Source: Candidatus Brocadiaceae bacterium
GTDB lineage: Bacteria; Planctomycetota; MHYJ01; JACQXL01; CAKKQI01
Assembly (NCBI GenBank): GCA_919901895.1
Contig: CAKKQI010000260.1
Coordinates: 1-8,429 of the forward strand
Direction of reading: 5' to 3'
DNA length: 8,429 nt
Position numbers and translations under genes: made by a program. Shown here one piece after another: positions 1 to 5,936 of this stretch (positions are counted from its first letter, which is position 1; each line of letters starts with the position of its first letter). The notes under the pieces were generated by a model. It made no database searches, was not told where the DNA came from, and saw only the letters and a program-made list of their open reading frames with translations.

Positions 1-1
1 T

Positions 2-1501
2 GACCAACGCGATTTTGAGTTTGCAAAAAAATATATTATTCCTATCAAAGTCGTGATCAATCATTCCGCATCCACCATTCCGCATTCCGCATTAATGACT
101 GAGGCCTATACCGAATCAGGCGTGATGGTCAACAGCGGCCCATTTAACGGCTTGTCATCCGAAACAGGCAGTCAAAAAGTTATTGAATATTTACAGGAAA
201 AGAAATCAGGTGGTCCCAAGGTATCGTATCGGCTTAAGGACTGGCTGATTTCCCGGCAGCGATACTGGGGCGCGCCCATTCCGATGATTCATTGCCCAAA
301 ATGCAAATTGGTACCGGTGCCGGAAAAAGACCTGCCCGTTCTTTTACCGGAAGGCGTTAAGGATTTTATTCCCAAAGGCCGTTCGCCTCTCGCCGATGTT
401 ACCGCTTTTATTAATACCACCTGTCCCCAATGCGGCGGTCCAGCCCAGCGCGACCCGGATACTATGGACACTTTTATGTGCTCATCCTGGTATCAGCTGC
501 GTTACACTGACCCTAAAAATGATACGGCCATCTTTGACCGGACCAAAGCAAAGCAATGGCTGCCGGTTGACCTTTATATCGGCGGTTCGGAACACGCCTG
601 CGGCCATTTGATTTATTTTAGGTTTATTACCAAAGTCCTTAAAGATGCCGGCTATCTTGATATTGATGAACCGGTCGTTCGTTTATTTAACCACGGGATG
701 GTACTGGATGAAAAAGGCGAGGTGATGTCTAAATCTAAAGGCAACGTGGTTTCGCCGATAAATTTAATGAATGAATGGGGAGTGGATGTCTCACGGATGG
801 CCATGCTTTTCTTTGCCCCATCGGAATGGGAAATCCGTTGGACGGACAAAGGGTTAATCGGCGCTAAACGGTTCCTGACCCGGGTTTGGAACCTTGTAAT
901 AGACCAGCAGACTAACAGTCCAACGGTCCGACAGTCCAACAGTCCAACAACCCAACAGTCTGCTGAACTACTGAACTCCCGAACTGCTGGACTGCTGGAC
1001 TTCCAAACTGCTGGACTACATCGTAAGATCCATCTTACCATTAAACGGGTTACGGAAGACATTGACCCGGCCTTACATTATAATACGGCCATCAGCGCTA
1101 TTATGGAACTGGTGAATGAGGTTCAGAAAGTTACCGGTAATCAATCATCGGTAATCGGTTCTCCGGTGGTGCGGGAAGCCATTAGAACTACGGTTATATT
1201 ATTAGCTCCGTTTGTCCCGCATCTGGCGGAAGAATTATGGGAAAAGATGGGTGAACCACCATCTATTTTCCAACAACCCTGGCCGGTTTATAACCCGCAG
1301 GCCATCAAAACAGAGGAGATTGAACTGCCGGTTCAGGTTAATGGTCGTTTGCGCAGCCGGATAACGGTTGAAGCCACCGCTTCTGATGAGGAAATCAAAC
1401 AAAAAGCCCTGGCCGATGAAAAAATAAAAACGTCGCTGGGTGATAAACCACCACAGAAAATTATTATTGTCCCGGGCCGGCTGGTAAATATTGTTGCCTA
1501 A
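2..1501 (+). CDS. leuS: Leucyl-tRNA synthetase, C-terminal 499 residues (5' end outside window)
   Basis: This class I aminoacyl-tRNA synthetase charges tRNA-Leu with leucine in the cytosol. The frame is open to the window edge. It begins with DQRDFEFAKKY, the end of the CP1 editing domain, whose first Asp corresponds to the conserved editing-site Asp. The GTG at 53 is therefore not the start. Visible residues, counted from base 2, include the catalytic-core motif DWLISRQRYWG (80-90), a zinc-ribbon-like CPKC (98-101) and CPQC (141-144), the MSKSKGN signature (242-248), an anticodon-binding helical domain (KRVTEDI, then APFVPHLAEELWE), and the C-terminal domain (VQVNGRLRSRI, ending VPGRLVNIVA). 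The HIGH motif and N-terminus lie upstream. Two repeat tracts sit in frame: a heptamer run in the editing-domain tail and a 13-unit octamer array in the linker before the anticodon-binding domain. No stop or frameshift is seen. The C-terminus is complete and the identification is secure. Confidence 0.97.
   Translation, partial: DQRDFEFAKKYIIPIKVVINHSASTIPHSALMTEAYTESGVMVNSGPFNGLSSETGSQKVIEYLQEKKSGGPKVSYRLKDWLISRQRYWGAPIPMIHCPKCKLVPVPEKDLPVLLPEGVKDFIPKGRSPLADVTAFINTTCPQCGGPAQRDPDTMDTFMCSSWYQLRYTDPKNDTAIFDRTKAKQWLPVDLYIGGSEHACGHLIYFRFITKVLKDAGYLDIDEPVVRLFNHGMVLDEKGEVMSKSKGNVVSPINLMNEWGVDVSRMAMLFFAPSEWEIRWTDKGLIGAKRFLTRVWNLVIDQQTNSPTVRQSNSPTTQQSAELLNSRTAGLLDFQTAGLHRKIHLTIKRVTEDIDPALHYNTAISAIMELVNEVQKVTGNQSSVIGSPVVREAIRTTVILLAPFVPHLAEELWEKMGEPPSIFQQPWPVYNPQAIKTEEIELPVQVNGRLRSRITVEATASDEEIKQKALADEKIKTSLGDKPPQKIIIVPGRLVNIVA
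62..93. repeat. Heptamer tandem repeat (cattccg) inside leuS
   Basis: The sequence repeats with a 7-nt period: cattccg at 62, a degenerate catccac at 69, cattccg at 76 and 83, and a partial unit at 90. Because 21 nt equals 7 codons, it is read as a 7-residue peptide repeat beginning HSASTIP. It lies between the editing-site segment and the conserved GVMVNSG. From memory this loop varies in length among LeuRS proteins, so the tract is probably tolerated. The unit is TTCC-rich like the octamer arrays elsewhere in the window. Confidence 0.7.
914..1017. repeat. Inverted array of 13 octamers inserted in frame in leuS
   Basis: Six 8-nt units of consensus aacagtcc (914-961) are followed directly by seven units of consensus gctggact (962-1017). 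The second consensus is nearly the reverse complement of the first (ggactgtt versus ggactgct), so the 104-nt tract can fold into one long imperfect hairpin. Read on one strand, both arms are TCCA-led octamers (tccaacag and tccagcag). The translation shows the matching 8-residue period (NSPTVRQS then NSPTTQQS; TAGLLDFQ then TAGL). The tract occupies the linker between the KMSKS region and the anticodon-binding domain and contains no stop codon. It resembles the octamer arms around 6930-7179. Confidence 0.85.
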
Positions 1502-1506
1502 ATTTC

Positions 1507-1534
1507 TTGTATTACAAATAAATAAATTTATAAT
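1507..1534 (+). promoter_or_regulatory. Candidate sigma70 promoter for yajC-secDF
   Basis: A perfect TATAAT lies at 1529-1534, with TTGTAT (three of six matches to TTGACA) 16 bp upstream at 1507-1512. Transcription would start near 1541, about 20 nt before the yajC start codon. The region is AT-rich, so a chance TATAAT is possible, and read-through from leuS is an alternative. Confidence 0.4.
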
Positions 1535-1561
1535 AAGAATAATTTTTATACAGGAGCCAAT

Positions 1562-1900
1562 ATGAATACACTGATAACTTCAATGGCCCAGGCCAATTCT
1601 GGTGGTGGCGGGGCGGACCAATTACTTAGGATGATAGTCCCGTTTGCCTTGATTTTCGTCCTTTTTTACTTTTTGTTTATCCGACCCCAGAAAAAGAAAG
1701 AACAAGAACGGTTAAAGATGCTTCAGAACATCCAGAAAAACGACCGGGTGCTAACCAGCAGCGGAATTTACGGAATAATCGTTGGAATAAAAGACAATGA
1801 GGTTACCCTCAGGATTGACGAAAAAAACGATGTTAAAATCCGCCTGGCCCGAAGTGCCGTTATCGCAATAGAAAAAAGTAAAGAAGAACCGGTCAAATAG
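1562..1900 (+). CDS. yajC: YajC, Sec translocon accessory subunit
   Basis: YajC is a small single-pass inner-membrane protein that associates with SecDF and the SecYEG channel. The 112-residue product has a short Gly-rich N-terminus, one hydrophobic segment (about 24-40), then the family signature FIRPQKKKEQER. A small soluble domain follows, with the typical NDRVLTSSGIYGIIVGI and a closing LARSAVIAIEK. An AGGAG Shine-Dalgarno at 1552-1556, 5 nt before the ATG, supports the start. Length and layout match the family. The gene lies 60 bp after leuS and 117 bp before secDF, the usual yajC-secD-secF order, so co-transcription with secDF is likely despite the hairpin repeat between them. Confidence 0.95.
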   Translation: MNTLITSMAQANSGGGGADQLLRMIVPFALIFVLFYFLFIRPQKKKEQERLKMLQNIQKNDRVLTSSGIYGIIVGIKDNEVTLRIDEKNDVKIRLARSAVIAIEKSKEEPVK

Positions 1901-1924
1901 GACTTTGTTGCTTTTCAATTACTG

Positions 1925-1999
1925 ATTGTCATTCCTGCGGAAGCAGGAATCCAATATCCTCAATCACGCTTGGATTCCCACTTTCGTGGGAATGACAAT
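1925..1999. repeat. Paired-hairpin inverted repeat between yajC and secDF (dRS3-like)
   Basis: Two 29-nt arms (1925-1953 and 1971-1999) form an inverted repeat around a 17-nt spacer, and each arm is itself a hairpin. The left stem is attcctgc/gcaggaat with a GGAA loop (1931-1950). The right stem is attcccac/gtgggaat with a TTTC loop (1974-1993). The outer ends are ATTGTCATTCC and GGAATGACAAT. The arms differ only in the loop and in stem positions where both partners changed, so each stem stays fully paired. The right arm fits the ATTCCC-N8-GGGAAT formula of Neisseria dRS3 repeats; that is resemblance, not proof of homology. An in-frame TTG at 1970 would wrongly extend secDF into this repeat. 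Confidence 0.9.
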
Positions 2000-2017
2000 A
2001 CCATAGAGGAAGTGTGT

Positions 2018-4669
2018 ATGTCCGAAAAATTAAAATGGCAGCTGTTTTTAATTATTTTATTAGTAGCGGCGGCCGGTTATTTTGCTTACCCGGCCGATAA
2101 AAAAATCTTCGGCGGCGAAAAGCGCCAGACCGAACCGGGGATTGACCTGGCCGGCGGGGCCGAATTACGCGTGGGATTAAAAACGGACGGACTTAAACCG
2201 GATGAAATAGCACAAGGTATTATCGCCGCCAAAGATGTGATTACCCGCCGCGTTAATATTTACGGTTTAAAAGAACCGCGCATCCAGGTTTACGGTGATA
2301 ACCAGATTTTAATCCAACTGCCCGGTCAGGATATGGCCGAAATGGAACGGGTGAAAAAAATTATTCTTTCCACCGGTAAATTGGAATTTAAATTGCAGGC
2401 CGCCCGGTCAAGTGAAGAAATTTATAAAGAACGCCCCATTCCGCCCGACCAAAAACTTAAATGGTACGAACGCCTGTTTGGTCAACATCGGGAAGTAGAT
2501 CGCGTTCTGGTTGAAGATGAAGTGGTTTTTGACGGCACGAATATTCTGGTAGCCCGTCCAAATCTGGGCGGCAAACGGGGTGGCTGGATTGTTAATCTGG
2601 AACTGGATGAATGGGGTACTAAAAAATTAGCCGAGCTGTCCGGTAAATATTCAGAAGATGCCATTGAATCAAAAGGCGGAAATAAAAAAGACGCCCGCCG
2701 CCTGGCGATTATTTTAGACGATAAGTTAGTCTCAGCTCCGACCTTACAAGCTAATATTACCGATGGCAAATGTTTTATTGAAGGAGATTTCAACCAGGAA
2801 TCAGCCAGCGAGCTGGGAATCGTTTTAAAATCAGGTAAATTACCCGCTCCGTTAGAAATCATCGGTGAAAATTTAATCGGCCCATCCCTGGGAGCAGACT
2901 CGGTTAACCGCGGGAAAATTTCGTTTATTTTAGCCGCCCTGGCGGTGATGGCCTTTATGTTAATTTATTACCGGGGAGCCGGGTTGATTGCCAATATCGC
3001 CTTGATTATGAACCTGGTCCTGATTCTCGGAATCCTGTCTTTCTTTAAAGCCACCCTCACCCTACCAGGGATTGCCGGTTTAATCTTAACTATGGGTATG
3101 GCCGTGGATGCTAATATTATTTTTTATGAACGAATCCGCGAGGAAAAAGAAAAGGGTAAGGAAATCAGGATTGCCTTTGAATCCGGATTTACGCGCGCCC
3201 TGGTCACCGTCTTGGATTCCAACTTAACCACCTTGCTGGCCGGTATTATTCTTTATTATATCAGTGATTATTACGGAATAGATTCCATCAAAGGTTTTGC
3301 CTTGACTTTATCCATCGGTATTTTCACCACGCTCTTTACCGGTTACTTCGCTTCCCGGGTGATGTTGCAACTCTGCGTGGAGGGGGGACTGATTAAGAAA
3401 TTTTCAATGCTGCGTTTTTTCACTAATCCTAATTTTGATTTTATGAAAAAAGCCCCTCTGTTCGTCGGCATCTCGGTCGTGGCCGTTATTCTCAGCCTCG
3501 CGTTATTTTTCATGAGAGGCGGAGAAAGCCTGGGAATAGATTTTACCGGCGGAAGCATTGTCCATATTAAATTCCAGGACCAAAAAGATATCACGGAAAT
3601 CCGGACGGCCTGCGCCACAATCGTCCAGGCGGACGGACAACCTAAATACCAGGACCTGGAAATCCAACCGGTGCTTCCGGCTATCACCGCCACCGGACAG
3701 GCCACGGTGGCCTCGGTCTGGCAACAGGGTGGAAACCGGTTTGACGAATTCCAGATTCGCACCCGTTATGCCGAAACCGGCGCACAGCGGGAAGAATTAA
3801 AAAATGATTTAAAAAAATTATTTATCAACCACCTGCCTCCGGAACCGCTGGTGGGCTTACAACCGGTTCAGGACGCGCTGATTCTCCAGCGCGGTTACAA
3901 ATTAGAAGTAACCGTAAATCTGCGGGAACCGGTTATTTCAACCACGCTCCAGAGTAAATTGCAGGAAAAACATCTGGACAATCCGTGGGTAACAACACCT
4001 GAAAATACCGGCGGAAAACAATATCATATTTACTTCAAGGAAAATGATGAATTAGATATCAAGAAAACGTTAAAAGAAGTATTACCTCTGACGGAAGACC
4101 CCTTTCCCACAGTGAGCGGCATCGGAACGGCCGCCGCCGGCAATTTAAAACAGGGCTCGGTGATTGCTTTGATCCTCTCCTGGATTGGCATCATTATTTA
4201 TCTGGCGTTCCGGTTTGAATTAAAATACGGAATTGCGGCGGTTATTGCCATAATTCACGATGTTTTAATCAGCCTGGGCGGAGTCATCGCCTTTAACTGG
4301 CTGGCGCCGGCCTCATGGGGAATTCAAATTGACCTCGGCCTGGTTTCCATTGCCGCATTTTTAACCATTATCGGTTATTCGGTTAATGACACCATTGTTA
4401 TCTTTGACCGCATCAGAGAAAATGTTCAAGAAATGAAAAACGAAACAATGACTAATATCATCAACCGGAGCATTAACCAGACGATGGGACGAAGTATCAT
4501 TACTTCCACAACGGTTTTCCTGACGGTGCTGGTTCTTTTCCTGGTCACCGCCCATAGCGGCAGCGGCATTGCCAATTTTGCCTTCCCGCTGATTGTCGGC
4601 GTTATCAGCGGTTCCTACTCCACTATTTTTATCGCCGGACCGATTGTTAATCTGTTTAGCAAAAAATAA
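2018..4669 (+). CDS. secDF: Fused SecD-SecF protein-export membrane protein
   Basis: This is an RND-family accessory of the Sec translocon that uses the proton gradient to help pull exported proteins across the inner membrane. The 883-residue product is a natural SecD-SecF fusion. The SecD half has TM1 (about 8-25), GIDLAGGAELRVGL (40-53), a periplasmic region and a five-helix bundle. That bundle contains VDANIIFYERIREE with the conserved proton-pathway Asp at 364. The SecF half starts near 475 and shows GIDFTGG (506-512), a long periplasmic insert (about 520-700), then helices with SVNDTIVIFDRIREN (Asp 791). I chose the ATG at 2018 because AGAGGA lies at 2005-2010 with 7-nt spacing and SEKLKWQ leads straight into TM1. 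The TTG at 1970 would add 16 residues encoded by the hairpin repeat. Both halves are complete, with no truncation. Confidence 0.97.
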   Translation: MSEKLKWQLFLIILLVAAAGYFAYPADKKIFGGEKRQTEPGIDLAGGAELRVGLKTDGLKPDEIAQGIIAAKDVITRRVNIYGLKEPRIQVYGDNQILIQLPGQDMAEMERVKKIILSTGKLEFKLQAARSSEEIYKERPIPPDQKLKWYERLFGQHREVDRVLVEDEVVFDGTNILVARPNLGGKRGGWIVNLELDEWGTKKLAELSGKYSEDAIESKGGNKKDARRLAIILDDKLVSAPTLQANITDGKCFIEGDFNQESASELGIVLKSGKLPAPLEIIGENLIGPSLGADSVNRGKISFILAALAVMAFMLIYYRGAGLIANIALIMNLVLILGILSFFKATLTLPGIAGLILTMGMAVDANIIFYERIREEKEKGKEIRIAFESGFTRALVTVLDSNLTTLLAGIILYYISDYYGIDSIKGFALTLSIGIFTTLFTGYFASRVMLQLCVEGGLIKKFSMLRFFTNPNFDFMKKAPLFVGISVVAVILSLALFFMRGGESLGIDFTGGSIVHIKFQDQKDITEIRTACATIVQADGQPKYQDLEIQPVLPAITATGQATVASVWQQGGNRFDEFQIRTRYAETGAQREELKNDLKKLFINHLPPEPLVGLQPVQDALILQRGYKLEVTVNLREPVISTTLQSKLQEKHLDNPWVTTPENTGGKQYHIYFKENDELDIKKTLKEVLPLTEDPFPTVSGIGTAAAGNLKQGSVIALILSWIGIIIYLAFRFELKYGIAAVIAIIHDVLISLGGVIAFNWLAPASWGIQIDLGLVSIAAFLTIIGYSVNDTIVIFDRIRENVQEMKNETMTNIINRSINQTMGRSIITSTTVFLTVLVLFLVTAHSGSGIANFAFPLIVGVISGSYSTIFIAGPIVNLFSKK

Positions 4670-4673
4670 TTTA

Positions 4674-4701
4674 TTGACATTTTTTTTTATTTTATTAGAA
4701 T
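4674..4701 (+). promoter_or_regulatory. Strong sigma70-like promoter for the LysM gene
   Basis: A consensus TTGACA (4674-4679) and TAGAAT (4696-4701, five of six matches) are separated by 16 bp and begin 5 bp after the secDF stop codon. The spacer is almost all T. A transcript starting near 4708 would carry a leader of about 190 nt filled by the 4720-4737 stem and the 4757-4884 repeat. Confidence 0.55.
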
Positions 4702-4719
4702 ATTTTAAATAGAATTTAA

Positions 4720-4737
4720 ATCCCGCTTAATCGGGAT
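4720..4737. repeat. Small stem-loop in the LysM-gene leader
   Basis: A 6-bp stem, atcccg (4720-4725) with cgggat (4732-4737), closes a 6-nt loop. It has no T-tract after it, so it is not a convincing terminator. It lies just downstream of the promoter and would be in the leader RNA. Confidence 0.45.
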
Positions 4738-4756
4738 AAAGAAAATAATATAAATA

Positions 4757-4884
4757 AACACAAATTATACGCGAATACTCATGAACCCGAAGGGACCGCG
4801 AAGCGAATCTACCCAGAGTAGCTTATCGGGGTAAAATTCGTGTTAATTCGTTCCGCCCTGACGGGATTCGTGTAGATTTGTGTT
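4757..4884. repeat. Inverted-repeat element in the leader of the LysM gene
   Basis: The ends form an imperfect inverted repeat of about 20 bp: aacacaaattatacgcgaat (4757-4776) against the complement of 4866-4884, with one indel and two to three mismatches. The right side contains near-tandem attcgtgtt-type units of about 10-11 nt, interrupted by a GC-rich ccctgacggg patch. The interior has small hairpin words (cccgaaggg, cgcgaagcg). The element ends 5 bp before the Shine-Dalgarno of the LysM gene. With 4670-4756 it fills the 230-bp space, in which I see no gene. Confidence 0.65.
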
Positions 4885-4899
4885 AAGACAGGAGACAAT

Positions 4900-5655
4900 A
4901 TGAAAGCCAGCACTATTTTAATAATCGGAGTGGTTGTTTTGGTAATCGGAGCCGGTATTTTCTTGTTTTATGAAATTTTCAGAGACGAGGGGGATGAATT
5001 GCTTCCTATCACGGAAACACCCTTTGAACTTACGTATGTCCCGAGCGGTCCTGAAGCAACATCATCATTAACTTCAACCCCGTTATCTGAGTTCACGCCG
5101 GTCGGCGACCTGCTTGTTTCACCGCCGTCATCCGGACTGGAAATAATGCCAACCAGTCCGATAACTTCTTCCCCCTTTGTTATGAATCAACCCGAATGGT
5201 CAACTATCGGCGGCCAGACTTATACGGTTACAAAAGGTGATAGTTTGTGGTCTATTGCCCAGAAACATTATCATGACGGAAATAAATGGCCCTTGATTCA
5301 AAAAGCCAATAAATTACCTGATACCAAAGTCAAACCTGGTCTGGTCTTGACCATTCCGGCGGTGGAAACAACCGCCCCAAGCTCGACGCCAAAATCAGAA
5401 CCTCAAGAGTTGATTCCGGTCGGGACGGGAAAAGAAACCCTAATGGATTCACCCGATTCCTCGGACGCTGGAGGAATTTCTTATACGGTCCGGAAAGGCG
5501 ATACTCTGGAAAAAATCGCAAAAACAGTTTACGGCGATTCTAAGAAATACAAATTAATTTTTGACGCTAACCGCGATAAATTGAAAACCCGCGAGACCAC
5601 TCTTAAAATCGGCTGGAAACTGTTAATCCCGCTTGACCCAAAAAAAGGCGGGTAA
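4900..5655 (+). CDS. Membrane-anchored protein with two LysM domains
   Basis: The 251-residue product starts with a short basic end and one hydrophobic segment (about 5-24) lacking a clear cleavage site. It looks like a signal anchor that leaves the rest in the periplasm. A Ser/Thr/Pro-rich linker (about 35-105) follows. LysM domain 1 (about 107-153) begins TYTVTKGDSLWSIAQKHY, and LysM domain 2 (about 194-244) begins YTVRKGDTLEKIAKTVYGD. Both have the usual GDxL and closing LxIP features. LysM modules bind N-acetylglucosamine-containing glycans, usually peptidoglycan. No catalytic domain is present, so the role is probably cell-wall attachment or scaffolding. AGGAG at 4890-4894, 5 nt before the ATG, supports the start. 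It probably has its own promoter at 4674. The specific function is unknown. Confidence 0.93.
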   Translation: MKASTILIIGVVVLVIGAGIFLFYEIFRDEGDELLPITETPFELTYVPSGPEATSSLTSTPLSEFTPVGDLLVSPPSSGLEIMPTSPITSSPFVMNQPEWSTIGGQTYTVTKGDSLWSIAQKHYHDGNKWPLIQKANKLPDTKVKPGLVLTIPAVETTAPSSTPKSEPQELIPVGTGKETLMDSPDSSDAGGISYTVRKGDTLEKIAKTVYGDSKKYKLIFDANRDKLKTRETTLKIGWKLLIPLDPKKGG

Positions 5656-5679
5656 ATTTCGTCTTGTGATTTGTAACTC

Positions 5680-5736
5680 AAAACTTTCATCCATAGGCGG
5701 ATCGCCTTTGGCGATAGTTTTGATTTAGAGGCCTAT
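5680..5736. terminator. Hairpin cluster after the LysM gene, possible terminator
   Basis: A perfect atcgcc-TTT-ggcgat stem (5701-5715) is flanked by aaaact (5680-5685) and agtttt (5716-5721), which can also pair, giving a stem followed by TTTTGATTT. A competing pairing joins ataggc (5693-5698) with gcctat (5731-5736). It begins 25 bp after the LysM stop codon in a convergent gap. The T-run is weak, so terminator function is only plausible, and it may simply be another palindromic repeat. Confidence 0.35.
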
Positions 5737-5750
5737 CCGAATATTAATTT

Positions 5751-5872
5751 GTAATTATTTAGCCGTTTGAAGTCTACGACACTGAAGAGGACGGGCTTTC
5801 ATGCCTGAGGCAGACCCGCCTCTGGCGGGAAGCCCGCCCTCTTCCTCATATTTCAAACGGCTAAATAATTAC
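5751..5872. repeat. Large nested palindrome in the convergent gap
   Basis: Perfect 21-bp arms at 5751-5771 and 5852-5872 enclose a second paired segment, gaagaggacgggctt (5784-5798) with aagcccgccctcttc (5830-5844), which has one mismatch. At the centre is a perfect cccgcc-TCT-ggcggg hairpin (5815-5829). The whole 122 bp can fold as one long stem or cruciform. Placed between two convergent genes, it could stop transcription from both sides, although neither side has a clean T-tract. It may be a MITE-like or REP-like element. Confidence 0.8.
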
Positions 5873-5885
5873 ATTAATTTTACTG

Positions 5886-5932
5886 GTAGCGTTGGAGTCC
5901 CATCCCAAGCGGGACATAAAGTCCCGCGCTAC
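5886..5932. repeat. gtagcg...cgctac palindromic element before the UbiA stop
   Basis: Outer ends gtagcg (5886-5891) and cgctac (5927-5932) are complementary. Inside is a perfect 7-bp hairpin, gcgggac-ATAAA-gtcccgc (5909-5927). The element ends 4 bp from the stop codon of the UbiA gene on the minus strand, so it lies in the 3' end of that transcript and could protect or terminate it. Confidence 0.65.
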
Positions 5933-5936
5933 TTAG

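Noticed and set aside
53..55. GTG at 53 as the start of leuS
   Set aside because: The frame stays open upstream to base 2 and encodes the conserved DQRDFEFAKKY of the LeuRS editing domain.
914..1017. CRISPR array
   Set aside because: The repeat unit is only 8 nt, there are no unique spacers, and the array inverts halfway.
652..1062. Minus-strand 136-codon frame in leuS, and similar frames at 289-471, 2482-2862, 3343-3762, 4361-4555 and 5330-5521
   Set aside because: All are antisense to securely identified genes and show no family motif, signal or ribosome-binding site.
1970..2017. Longer secDF starting at TTG 1970
   Set aside because: The extra 16 residues are encoded by the right arm of the paired-hairpin repeat, and the ATG at 2018 has a proper Shine-Dalgarno and leads straight into the first membrane segment.
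4679..4696. T-run after secDF as an intrinsic terminator
   Set aside because: There is no GC-rich stem before the T-run; it is better explained as the spacer of the TTGACA/TAGAAT promoter, though some AT pairing is possible.
4740..4890. Riboswitch or structured RNA in the LysM leader
   Set aside because: The pairing is explained by an inverted repeat with attcgtgtt-type units, and I recognise no known aptamer motif.
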